From NCBI RefSeq assembly GCF_016278775.1, contig NZ_JADQBF010000008.1, positions 1-38,754 on the forward strand: 38,754 bases of DNA. Reading direction: 5' to 3'. Shown here one piece after another: positions 24,602 through 30,909 of the stretch. The notes under the pieces are model-generated. The model had not been told where the DNA came from, did no database searches, and worked only from the letters and a program-made list of their open reading frames with translations. The stretch is from Demequina sp. (GTDB lineage: Bacteria > Actinomycetota > Actinomycetes > Actinomycetales > Demequinaceae). The number at the start of each line of letters is the position of its first letter. Within the stretch, counting starts at the first letter, position 1. Position numbers and translations under genes: made by a program.

Positions 24602-25090
24602 CTACCGCGGCACGGCTCCCCACAGCACGGAGGAGAAGTACACGAGGCCGAGCAGGATGAACATGCCAGTGAGCGTGGCCGCGCTCGACTTGCCCGTCGC
24701 CCGGTAGATGCCGAAGAGTCCGACCGCGGTGGCCATGCCCAACAGCCCCACACCGGCCGCACATCCGATGAGGTCTCTGGCGGTCACTCCCCCGACGGCC
24801 GCCCCCACCATCAGCAGGGAGCCGAGGCTTGCGCCAGCGGTCACGGCCAGGGCTATCCCTCGCTCACCGTGCATCCAGTTGTGCCACGCCAGGTATGCGA
24901 CCTCTGCAGAACCGAGCGTCACGGACAGCCCGACCACGCCAAGTTGCCACGCGAGCCCGACGGCGGTGTCTGAAGCGAACGCGACAGCCATCCACGCGGT
25001 GGCGCCCGTGGCCACCACTGCGGCGACGAGCCATCCCCGCGTGCTCTTGAACCTCGCGGGCAGCGACTCGACCATCCCCGTGTCCGTCAT
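24602..25090 (-). CDS. small membrane protein of unknown function, five helices
   Basis: A 162-residue protein with a short basic cytoplasmic head (PARFKSTRGW) and about five hydrophobic stretches: roughly 20-40, 45-70, 78-100, 103-125 and 133-158. Loops are short, with WHNWMHGERG and YRATGKSS as the polar connections. No catalytic motif or known family is recognised. It lies directly upstream of add and could be co-transcribed with it. A role in nucleoside transport is conceivable from position but unsupported by sequence, since known nucleoside permeases are far larger. The ATG at 25090 lacks a well-spaced Shine-Dalgarno: GGAGGG lies 15 bases away. An ATG at codon 6 is an alternative. Confidence 0.75.
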   Translation of the reverse strand: MTDTGMVESLPARFKSTRGWLVAAVVATGATAWMAVAFASDTAVGLAWQLGVVGLSVTLGSAEVAYLAWHNWMHGERGIALAVTAGASLGSLLMVGAAVGGVTARDLIGCAAGVGLLGMATAVGLFGIYRATGKSSAATLTGMFILLGLVYFSSVLWGAVPR

Positions 25091-25141
25091 CGGCGCACCG
25101 TCAAGCCCTCCGTGCGCCGTGTCGAGTTCCTCACACTTTGT

Positions 25142-25170
25142 AGGTTATCGCGTCATAATGCGCCGTCCAA
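25142..25170 (-). promoter_or_regulatory. candidate sigma-70-type promoter for the membrane-protein/add/deoC transcript
   Basis: In the 105-base gap after the Nudix gene, the minus strand has TTGGAC (25165-25170), a 17-base spacer, and TAACCT (25142-25147). Spacing is exact and both hexamers are typical of actinobacterial housekeeping promoters. It implies a 5' leader of about 45 bases. Confidence 0.5.
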
Positions 25171-25195
25171 GCAGCGAGATTGGGTGAGCCGGACA

Positions 25196-25678
25196 TCAGG
25201 CCCGGAACTGGCATACATCGCCCGGTTCGAGCGCCGACGCCACCCGCGCGGCCATGGCCGCAGACATCGGCGGCATCGCGTCAAGGGGGAACCAACCGGC
25301 GTCGGTGTTCTCACCGTCGGCGGGGTGCGGATCGCCGCTCACGTAGCGGAAGCGGAAGGTGAGGTCCAGGTATTGCGCGCGGTCTCCGTTGGCGTATTGC
25401 ATTGGCTCCAGGGAGCGAACCGACGTGAGCGCCTGCGCGTGGGCGACGACGTCGGCCTCCTCGAGCACCTCGCGGGCGCCGGCCACGGCTGGCTGCTCGC
25501 CCGGGTCGACGATGCCAGTCACGGGGGTCCACGCGCCGGTGTCTGCTCGCTTGACCAGCAGCACCTCGCGACCTCCCGATGGGGTGTCGCGCAGCACCAC
25601 TGCGGTCACGCCGGGCATCCACAACAGGTCGTGACCGACCTTGGCTCGCAGGTCGAGGACAAAGTCGGGCGTCGGCAT
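25196..25678 (-). CDS. Nudix hydrolase
   Basis: Nudix enzymes cleave nucleoside diphosphates linked to another group, using Mg2+. The 160-residue protein holds the Nudix box at residues 55-77, GIVDPGE-x7-REVLEEADV. The Glu pairs are intact, but the glycine after EE-x in the consensus is replaced by Asp. The N-terminal DFVLDLRAKVGHDLLWMPGVTAVVL and a C-terminal WFPLDAMPPM loop are typical of the actinobacterial mutT-like group. The substrate cannot be read from the sequence. It is divergent from the DUF2200 gene, and the two candidate -10 elements are 15 bases apart. Confidence 0.92.
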   Translation of the reverse strand: MPTPDFVLDLRAKVGHDLLWMPGVTAVVLRDTPSGGREVLLVKRADTGAWTPVTGIVDPGEQPAVAGAREVLEEADVVAHAQALTSVRSLEPMQYANGDRAQYLDLTFRFRYVSGDPHPADGENTDAGWFPLDAMPPMSAAMAARVASALEPGDVCQFRA

Positions 25679-25684
25679 GCACCC

Positions 25685-25690
25685 ACCCTA
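25685..25690 (-). promoter_or_regulatory. -10 element of a leaderless promoter for the Nudix gene
   Basis: TAGGGT on the minus strand, spacer GGGTGC, then ATG at 25678. No Shine-Dalgarno is present. Confidence 0.45.
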
Positions 25691-25705
25691 GAACTGCGGG
25701 CGGGC

Positions 25706-25711
25706 TACGCT
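25706..25711 (+). promoter_or_regulatory. -10 element of a leaderless promoter for the DUF2200 gene
   Basis: TACGCT is followed by seven bases and the ATG at 25719. It lies 15 bases from the opposing Nudix -10, so the two polymerases would occupy overlapping DNA. Confidence 0.45.
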
Positions 25712-25718
25712 CGCCGGT

Positions 25719-26060
25719 ATGCACCGGATCTTCGGCATGCCCTTCGCCACGGTCTACCCCCTCTACGTGACCAAGGTGGAGCGCAAGGGGCGCACGCAAG
25801 CGGAGTTGGACCAGGTCATCGAGTGGCTGACCGGGTTTGACAAGGCCGCCTTGGACAGGCACCTCGAGGCGGGTACGACGTTCGAGGAGTTCTTCGCCGA
25901 TGCGACGCTACACCCCAACGCGGCGCTCATCACCGGTGTGATTTGTGGAGTGCGGGTCGAGCAGATTGAAGATCCGCTCATGCAGAAGATCCGCTACCTG
26001 GACAAGCTGGTGGACGAGCTTGCTCGCGGCAAGGCTGTGGAGAAGGTGCTGCGCGACTAG
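25719..26060 (+). CDS. DUF2200 family protein
   Basis: This 113-residue soluble protein opens with [26 protein letters not shown] and continues with an EVIxWLTG-like helix (QVIEWLTGF), a TTFEEFF segment, and a closing [21 protein letters not shown] helix. This order is that of the DUF2200 family, short proteins of unknown function found singly in many bacteria. No catalytic motif stands out. It is divergent from the Nudix gene and separated from the downstream oxidoreductase gene by 135 bases that contain the latter's promoter, so it is probably a one-gene transcript. Confidence 0.88.
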   Translation: MHRIFGMPFATVYPLYVTKVERKGRTQAELDQVIEWLTGFDKAALDRHLEAGTTFEEFFADATLHPNAALITGVICGVRVEQIEDPLMQKIRYLDKLVDELARGKAVEKVLRD

Positions 26061-26080
26061 GTCCCTGGTGTGCAGAGGCC

Positions 26081-26120
26081 GGGCTTCAGGCTCCAAGCAC
26101 CAGCGCTGCGTTCGCCGCGT
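26081..26120 (-). repeat. short relic matching the 3' end of the DUF3995 gene
   Basis: The 20 bases at 26081-26100 are identical to 27948-27967, the last codons of the DUF3995-type gene (reading VLGA-stop). Read leftward on the minus strand the relic spells AALVLGA-stop, close to that protein's SAALVLGA-stop. No further coding homology is visible beyond about 40 bases. It may be left from duplication or rearrangement around the oxidoreductase-sigma operon. Confidence 0.45.
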
Positions 26121-26139
26121 GGGCTCCGGGCCGCGGCTA

Positions 26140-26166
26140 TGTCACAGCGCGTGCCGCTATGCCGTC
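26140..26166 (+). promoter_or_regulatory. ECF41-type promoter upstream of the oxidoreductase-sigma operon
   Basis: TGTCACA (26140-26146) is followed by exactly 16 bases and CGTC (26163-26166). From memory this is the published target motif of ECF41 sigma factors. Transcription would start about seven bases later, leaving a leader of some 20 bases with GAGGA before the ATG at 26196. The operon encodes an ECF41 sigma factor, so autoregulation is expected. Confidence 0.75.
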
Positions 26167-26195
26167 TTCCTTGTAGGACGAACACGAGGAGCGCC

Positions 26196-26999
26196 ATGAC
26201 GCACATCAGCATTCTGGGAGGCACGGGGATGGCGGGCTCGGCTCTCGCCCGTGAAGCCGCATCGCGCGGGCACACTGTGACCGTTGCGTCGCGACACGCA
26301 GGCGACCATGACGACGCTCGACTTGACGGAGCGACCCGCGTGAGCGTCGACATCACGACGGGACAAGGCGTTGCCGACGCTGTGGCAGGCGCGGATGTGG
26401 TGGTCTACGCGGTCAACGCCACCAGCGCACCGCACCAAGCGATGTGCGCAGGGTTGACGACGACGCTCGACGCCGTTCGCCGCGCCCAGTCCCCCGCCTC
26501 TCCTGGCGGACCGCTCGTCGTGCTGCCCTCCATCATCGGCTGCGAAGCCCTTCCAGGCGGCTACTACAAGGCCAAGGTGGAACAGGAGCGGATCCTGCGC
26601 GAGTGGGACGGCCCCAGCCTGACGCTGCGGGTCGCACAGTTCCACCAGTTTGTCGACAAGCTGCTGACGGCTTCGCGTCGCATCGGCGTCTCCCCACGCG
26701 CGCCGCTTCCTCTTCAGCCGGTGGAGGCGGGCGCGGCGGCGCGGGCCATACTCGACGCGATCGAGTCTGGCCCGTCGAGCGACATCCTTCAGATTGCTGG
26801 TCCGGAATCGCTGACGCTCGCCGCAGCGGCCAGGATGCACGCGAGTGCCCTCGGGTACAGGGCACTGCCGCTGCGGCTTCCGCTGCCGGGCATGGGCGCC
26901 GCCAAGCGCGGCGCGCTGACGCCCAAGCCTGGAGCCGCCACGCTCACAGGCACATCGTTCGTATCCTGGCTTGACGCGCGAGCACGCAAGGAGGTGTAG
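26196..26999 (+). CDS. NAD(P)-binding SDR-type oxidoreductase/epimerase partner of the ECF41 sigma factor
   Basis: A 267-residue Rossmann-fold protein. The dinucleotide motif GGTGMAG lies at residues 8-14. An acidic DITTG turn, ADVVVYAVNA, and the PGGYYKAKVEQE stretch, with a YxxxK pair in the place of the SDR active site, follow. It resembles atypical SDRs of the NmrA/epimerase-like group with C-terminal substrate region. The substrate is unknown. The start is ATG 26196 with GAGGA six bases upstream; the frame is open further up but runs through the promoter. The sigma factor gene begins two bases after its stop. ECF41 factors are known to sit beside carboxymuconolactone decarboxylase, oxidoreductase or epimerase genes, so this is its target and partner. 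Confidence 0.88.
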   Translation: MTHISILGGTGMAGSALAREAASRGHTVTVASRHAGDHDDARLDGATRVSVDITTGQGVADAVAGADVVVYAVNATSAPHQAMCAGLTTTLDAVRRAQSPASPGGPLVVLPSIIGCEALPGGYYKAKVEQERILREWDGPSLTLRVAQFHQFVDKLLTASRRIGVSPRAPLPLQPVEAGAAARAILDAIESGPSSDILQIAGPESLTLAAAARMHASALGYRALPLRLPLPGMGAAKRGALTPKPGAATLTGTSFVSWLDARARKEV

Positions 27000-27001
27000 C
27001 G

Positions 27002-27922
27002 GTGAACGAGCACTCGGCGAGCGACAACCCCGCGGACATCTTCGAGGCCGAGCGCCCGCGGTTGGGCCGCCTCGCGTACTCGATCCTTGGCAGCGTGGCC
27101 GACGCTGACGATGCCGTGCAAGAGACGTGGTTGCGGTGGGCGCGCCAAGACCACGCGCGCATCGCCAGCCCCCGTGCGTGGCTCACCACCACCGCGTCGC
27201 GGGTGGCGCTCGACGAGTTGCGGACGGCGCGTCGGCGGCGCGAAGACTATGTGGGGACCTGGCTACCGGAACCACAAGTCGAGCGGTGGGACGGCACCGC
27301 GGACGCCGCTATCGAGTCGGATGACGTGACAACGGCGCTGCTGGTGGTGCTGGAGCAACTATCGCCCGTGGAGCGGGTCGCGTTCTTGTTGTGCGACGTG
27401 TTTGGGATGCCGTCTCAAGACGTCGCCGGGGTGGTGGGCAAGAACGCCGACGCGGTGCGTCAGGCGGCACGGCGCGGGCGCGGCCACGTGAGTGCGCGGG
27501 CACCGCGCTACGAGTCGGACCCTGCCACCCACATGGAGGTCGTGTCGCGGTTCGCCGAGGCCTGCGAGGGCCGCAACCTCAAGGCGTTGGTGGAGACTCT
27601 TGCGCCGGGCGTGACGTTCCGTTCTGACGGGGGCGGGCTGGTGACAGCTACCCGCAAGCCGGTGACGGGCAAGGCCCGCGTGGGTGCGATGCTCGCCGGG
27701 TTTGCGGCCACGGCATTGCGCAAGGGCCACGCACTTGAGGTCACGCTCGCTCGCGTCAATGGGCGGGCAGGCGTCATCTTCCGAGTGGGTCACGAGCTCA
27801 GCGTGTATTCGATCGAGACGCACAGCGGACGCATCACGGAGTTCAACGTGATGCGCAACCCTCAGAAGTTGCGCTCGGTCTATGCCGCAGGCGACAGGTG
27901 GTTCAGGGGAACCGCTGCGTGA
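27002..27922 (+). CDS. ECF41-family sigma factor with fused SnoaL-like domain (SigJ type)
   Basis: ECF41 factors redirect RNA polymerase and lack a separate anti-sigma factor; a C-terminal NTF2/SnoaL-like extension tunes their activity. The 306-residue protein has region 2 (residues 18-47, DADDAVQETWLRW), region 4 (about 112-165, with SPVERVAFLL), and an extension from about 175. All three ECF41 landmark motifs are present: WLPEP at 87-91, DGGG at 209-212, and NPQKL at 286-290 for the family's NPDKL. It begins at GTG 27002, two bases after the oxidoreductase gene. The promoter at 26140-26166 carries the family's target sequence, so the operon is probably self-activated. The signal is unknown. 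Confidence 0.93.
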   Translation: MNEHSASDNPADIFEAERPRLGRLAYSILGSVADADDAVQETWLRWARQDHARIASPRAWLTTTASRVALDELRTARRRREDYVGTWLPEPQVERWDGTADAAIESDDVTTALLVVLEQLSPVERVAFLLCDVFGMPSQDVAGVVGKNADAVRQAARRGRGHVSARAPRYESDPATHMEVVSRFAEACEGRNLKALVETLAPGVTFRSDGGGLVTATRKPVTGKARVGAMLAGFAATALRKGHALEVTLARVNGRAGVIFRVGHELSVYSIETHSGRITEFNVMRNPQKLRSVYAAGDRWFRGTAA

Positions 27923-27952
27923 GGCTCGTTGCTACCGCGCCGAGGGCGGGCT

Positions 27953-28723
27953 TCAGGCTCCAAGCACGAGCGCGGCCGACGCCCCTACCGCGAGCAGGGC
28001 GACGGCTGGCGTCCAATAGCGGTCGTCGGCTTCGGCAAATCCGGTGCCGCGCACGCTCTTGAGCACCCCGGTCCACTTGCCGTCGCCAAACACGCGCAGC
28101 ACGAGCAACCCGAGCGCCGCATACACCGGGGCCCGGAGGACGCCGGGGCCCGCATGGAGCGCTTCTGTGACCACGAGCGCGGAGTAGGCCAACAGCGCGA
28201 CCGCGATGACCAGCGTCCCGCCTGGCCGCAGCCGGAACTTGGGTTCGCCGGTGTCGGGATCCTGAGGGATAACGTTGGCAACGCCGCGCGGGGAGCCAGC
28301 CGCCCACGCCACGTGAAACGCGGCTGCGACCACCGCGACGGCGACCGCGAGCGCCACTGCAGCCCATACCAGCCAGGCGGGCACGGCGTCGGCCGCCCAC
28401 AGGGCGAGTAGCCCTGCGGCGAGGAACAGCGGCCACGCCAAGTGGCCAGGCAGCATGATCAGAATGAGCGCCGCCGCGCTCAGGCACGTCACGGCGAACG
28501 CGACCTCGATGGGAGCTCCCATTAGCACTGCCGCGAGCGCCCACCACGCGACGGTGGTCAGGTGCCAGGCGAAGCGCAGCAGTGGGTCCGCGGCGGCGCG
28601 CGGGATGGCGGGCAGGCGCCAAGCGCGGTTGGCGAGCAGCGGCCGGATCACCTGGGCCTCGCCCAATCCGGAGTGCGCAACTCCGATGACGGCCAAGATG
28701 GTGGCGGCGAGCCATTCGATCAC
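27953..28723 (-). CDS. DUF3995-like multi-pass membrane protein
   Basis: This 256-residue protein has about eight hydrophobic segments in two halves. The C-terminal part (FHVAWAAGSPRGVANVIPQ, a polar loop, then PVYAALGLLVLRVFGDGKWTGV and ADDRYWTP) looks like DUF3995, a family of small actinobacterial membrane proteins of unknown function. The N-terminal half adds four helices beginning VIEWLAATILAVIGVAHSGLGE. GTG 28723 is chosen because AGAGGGG lies five to six bases upstream; an earlier ATG at 28768 has no ribosome site. It is divergent from tetR, whose operator-like palindromes lie 55-100 bases upstream, so it is likely the repressor's target. Its last 20 bases recur at 26081. Confidence 0.8.
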   Translation of the reverse strand: MIEWLAATILAVIGVAHSGLGEAQVIRPLLANRAWRLPAIPRAAADPLLRFAWHLTTVAWWALAAVLMGAPIEVAFAVTCLSAAALILIMLPGHLAWPLFLAAGLLALWAADAVPAWLVWAAVALAVAVAVVAAAFHVAWAAGSPRGVANVIPQDPDTGEPKFRLRPGGTLVIAVALLAYSALVVTEALHAGPGVLRAPVYAALGLLVLRVFGDGKWTGVLKSVRGTGFAEADDRYWTPAVALLAVGASAALVLGA

Positions 28724-28777
28724 GACGTTCCCCTCTGCCAGTGGCAGCAGACGCCCAGTTGCGCCCACGTAGCGGCC

Positions 28778-28797
28778 ACCATACGGTGGCGTATGGT
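28778..28797. promoter_or_regulatory. TetR operator 1
   Basis: ACCATACG-GTGG-CGTATGGT is a perfect inverted repeat with eight-base arms and a four-base centre. Its left arm contains TATGGT on the minus strand, a possible -10 for the divergent membrane-protein gene. The central 14 bases recur exactly in operator 2. Confidence 0.75.
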
Positions 28798-28808
28798 CAG
28801 GCTAGAAC

Positions 28809-28822
28809 ATACGGTGGCGTAT
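28809..28822. promoter_or_regulatory. TetR operator 2
   Basis: ATACGGTGGCGTAT repeats the centre of operator 1, 28 bases centre to centre. Its last three bases belong to the tetR -10 hexamer, so occupancy would block tetR transcription. Confidence 0.75.
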
Positions 28823-28825
28823 TGT
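28820..28825 (+). promoter_or_regulatory. -10 element of a leaderless promoter for tetR
   Basis: TATTGT is followed by CAAAGG and the ATG at 28832. The AAAGG touches the start codon and is too close to serve as a Shine-Dalgarno. Confidence 0.5.
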
Positions 28826-28831
28826 CAAAGG

Positions 28832-29383
28832 ATGTCCACGCTCACCGCCTCCGACTGGGTACTCGCGGCCGCGCGCAGGCTGGCATCCCATGGCGTCGAC
28901 CAGGTGCGCGTGGAACCGCTCGCGCAGAGCCTCGGCGTGTCAAAGGGCAGTTTCTACTGGCACTTCGCTAGCCGCGAGGCGCTGCTCGCGGGGGTACTGG
29001 AGATGTGGGAGTCGCAAGGCACTGAGGCGATTATTGCTGCCGTCGACGCCACCGCGGGCCCGCCCCCGGCTCGCGTCCACGCGCTCATCACCCACACCTT
29101 CGGGCAACCAGAGCACGACGGCATCGAGCTGGGCATTCGCGCGTGGGCCCGCCACGACCCTCTCGCCGCTGCGACGGCTGCGCGCGTTGACAAGCGTCGC
29201 ATCGGCTATGTCACGGGACTGCTTTCGGAATGCGGCATCGACGCGGGGGTTGCGCGCACGAGGGCGGAGTTCATGTACCGCACGCTGATCGGCGAGTTCG
29301 TGTTGCGCTCCCATGGGCATGATCCGCTGCCACCGGGCACGCTGAAGCGGCTCGGCGACACGCTGGTGCTTCCGCCGTCGTAG
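28832..29383 (+). CDS. TetR-family transcriptional repressor
   Basis: The 183-residue protein has the standard TetR DNA-binding domain at residues about 3-50: SDWVLAAARRLASHGVDQVRVEPLAQSLGVSKGSFYWHFASREALLAGVL, whose recognition helix ends in GSFYWHF. A helical ligand-binding domain of unknown specificity follows, with RAWARHDP and MYRTLIGEFVLR helices. The ATG at 28832 is supported by the -10 spacing and by the domain beginning at once after it; an upstream frame extension is in operator DNA. Two copies of a palindrome lie between it and the divergent membrane-protein gene, so autorepression and control of that gene are inferred. Confidence 0.92.
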   Translation: MSTLTASDWVLAAARRLASHGVDQVRVEPLAQSLGVSKGSFYWHFASREALLAGVLEMWESQGTEAIIAAVDATAGPPPARVHALITHTFGQPEHDGIELGIRAWARHDPLAAATAARVDKRRIGYVTGLLSECGIDAGVARTRAEFMYRTLIGEFVLRSHGHDPLPPGTLKRLGDTLVLPPS

Positions 29384-29385
29384 CC

Positions 29386-29410
29386 CGGCGGTGTGATCTC
29401 GGGCCCGCCG
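29386..29410. terminator. possible terminator hairpin after tetR
   Basis: CGGCGG (29386-29391) pairs with CCGCCG (29405-29410) across 13 bases, three bases after the tetR stop. A pyrimidine-rich stretch follows at 29425-29440 but there is no clean U-run. The same gap also separates tetR from the convergent Rhs locus. Confidence 0.3.
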
Positions 29411-29462
29411 TGTGAGCAGCCTGAGATTCTCTCTCTCACTGCGGGCACCAAGGGATTCCGGC

Positions 29463-29774
29463 TCACTCGGACTCGGCGTGCGAGCCGGGCAGGGCGGCGT
29501 CGTCAACCACCAAGGTCCCGATGGTCGTCGGCAGGGAACCGGGCTCTAGTTCGATGTCCGGGTAGAGGTGAACAAAGTCATGCGCGATCGGAGCTAGTTC
29601 CGCCAAGTCCGCGAAGAGCCTTGCCAAAGTCGCGAGCCCATCGGCATCCGCCCGGACAAGAACCTCGCCATGGATCAGTTCGATGCTGATGCGCGGGTCC
29701 TCCCCCACCAACACCGGAACCAGGCCAGCACCACGATAAGGCTTACCATCGGGGGCCTCAGGAAGCACAGTCAA
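29463..29774 (-). CDS. immunity protein 3, Imm32-like
   Basis: A 103-residue acidic protein that closes the toxin array. The segment GEVLVRADADGLATLARLFADLAE, followed by HDFVHL and ELEPGSLPTTIGTL, has the strand-helix-strand layout and the H-x-HL/LEPGS-like features remembered for the Imm32 family; the assignment is tentative. The TTG at 29774 overlaps the toxin 3 stop (TTGA). A GTG at 29768 is a plausible alternative start. Translational coupling to toxin 3 and the last position in the array make it the expected antidote of that toxin. Confidence 0.65.
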   Translation of the reverse strand: MTVLPEAPDGKPYRGAGLVPVLVGEDPRISIELIHGEVLVRADADGLATLARLFADLAELAPIAHDFVHLYPDIELEPGSLPTTIGTLVVDDAALPGSHAESE

Positions 29775-30421
29775 ACTCGTTCCGAAAAGAACACGTGAAG
29801 GTTCTCGGTCCGCGTTGACCTGACCGTCCCGGGTCGCGGCACGAACGTCTCGAAACTGGCATGTGGTGGGTTGGGTCCAAACAAATCGGACGGAGAGATC
29901 CTGAACTGGGTGAAACCGCCTGCTGCGTCGTGCGCCGACTGGAAGACTCCGTCCGCAATTTCAGTGTAGCCGTCGCCGAGATGAGCGCTCCCGGCGTCCA
30001 ATATGTCGTCAGTTGGGACAACCGAGCCATCGGGCCAGGGGCACTCGTTGTGCACGAGTACGCTTTCGTCGGCGATGACGACGAAGTAAGTGTGGAGGTC
30101 TTCGACCGTGAGGTTGAACGCCGTGCCGGTGATCCACGTGTCGGGGACCAGACCCCCGGTGACGAGCAGGTTCCCGTCGGCGGTGAGAACCCGGTCTCCC
30201 GCATCGAAGTCTTGCGGGCCTTCCCATACCCCGTCGGTGACGTTCCAGAACGGGTGATCCTCAGTGGTCGTGACCACACTGCCGTCGACCTCGAAATCAA
30301 CCATCACGTCGTCATGGACCCACACATGCGAAACCCGATGTGCACCACGTTCCCCCGTGACAGGATCCTCAGCGAGCACCTCGTCACCGAACTCGATCAA
30401 ATGCGCGTACCCGTAGGCCAC
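29771..30421 (-). CDS. orphan cassette 3: N-truncated HINT domain fused to toxin 3
   Basis: The 216-residue frame starts at GTG 30421, 14 bases after immunity 2, with an in-frame TAG nine bases upstream of that start. Residues 12-125 are a HINT (intein-like) domain about 90% identical in DNA to cassette 2, including the TTTEDHPFW block and terminal VLVHN. The first strand with the catalytic Cys is missing, replaced by an unrelated 11-residue lead. There is no Rhs core, no signal and no visible ribosome site. Residues 126-216 are a different tip containing GYTEIADGVFQSA, QFRISPSDLFG and PHASFE, recalled from C-termini of other polymorphic toxins but not assignable to a named activity. As it stands it is probably a silent donor cassette. 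Confidence 0.75.
   Translation of the reverse strand: MAYGYAHLIEFGDEVLAEDPVTGERGAHRVSHVWVHDDVMVDFEVDGSVVTTTEDHPFWNVTDGVWEGPQDFDAGDRVLTADGNLLVTGGLVPDTWITGTAFNLTVEDLHTYFVVIADESVLVHNECPWPDGSVVPTDDILDAGSAHLGDGYTEIADGVFQSAHDAAGGFTQFRISPSDLFGPNPPHASFETFVPRPGTVRSTRTENLHVFFSERV
30048..30390 (-). repeat. HINT homology block, copy in cassette 3
   Basis: These bases align with 31211-31553 at a constant offset of 1163 with no indels and roughly 90% identity. The block runs from the ATCGAG before GGTGACGAG to the HN cleavage codons and stops at the toxin boundary. Confidence 0.85.
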
Positions 30422-30435
30422 GTCGCCGACCTAAC

Positions 30436-30906
30436 CTAGGCGGAGTTGTTCATCAGTAACACGTCGGGGGCGCCCCCTTTGACGACCAAGCTCTCAAGTG
30501 CGATCGAGACGCCACCGCCCGATCCCCTGAGTAGCACCCCCCCGGGAGCAATCTCCTCAGCTTGCTCAGCCCAGAAGTAGGTGATCGAGACAGACTCGAT
30601 TGAGCCTTCGCAGATCGGCGCAAACATGGGAGTGATGTCAGTCCTGGGGCTAGGTTTCGCGACAGCCGGAAACTCCTGCTCGCCATAGACCAAGGTTTCC
30701 AGCCGAGTACCGCTTCCCCAAGAAACGGTGAGAGGAGCGCCCTCGTTGAAGGAGAACACAACTCCCAACTCGACCCTCACAACGGTCCCCTCAATGGAAG
30801 ACCCGGGATCCTCTTGGCCGAAATCGAGTGCTTCAACCCGCAGAACCCTCCGCCCCACGACACGTCGTGCGAACTCTAGATTGACAGGCCCAGATTCTTC
30901 ACGCAT
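30436..30906 (-). CDS. immunity protein 2 (unnamed family)
   Basis: This 156-residue acidic protein has no recognised family. It looks all-beta: alternating strands such as RRVLRVEALDFG, GTVVRVELGVVFSF and LTVSWGSGTRLETLVY, with a late SITYFWAE strand. The ATG at 30906 lies three bases after the stop of the cassette 2 Rhs frame, and GGGAGG sits six bases upstream inside that frame, an excellent ribosome site. Its position directly behind toxin 2 is the standard place for the cognate immunity gene. Specific neutralisation of toxin 2 is inferred from position only. Confidence 0.75.
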   Translation of the reverse strand: MREESGPVNLEFARRVVGRRVLRVEALDFGQEDPGSSIEGTVVRVELGVVFSFNEGAPLTVSWGSGTRLETLVYGEQEFPAVAKPSPRTDITPMFAPICEGSIESVSITYFWAEQAEEIAPGGVLLRGSGGGVSIALESLVVKGGAPDVLLMNNSA

Positions 30907-30909
30907 TGG

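Noticed and set aside
22872-24707. Plus-strand frame of 611 codons across deoC and add
   Set aside because: Antisense to two clearly recognised enzymes with all catalytic motifs. The antisense protein shows no domain and spans their intergenic gap.
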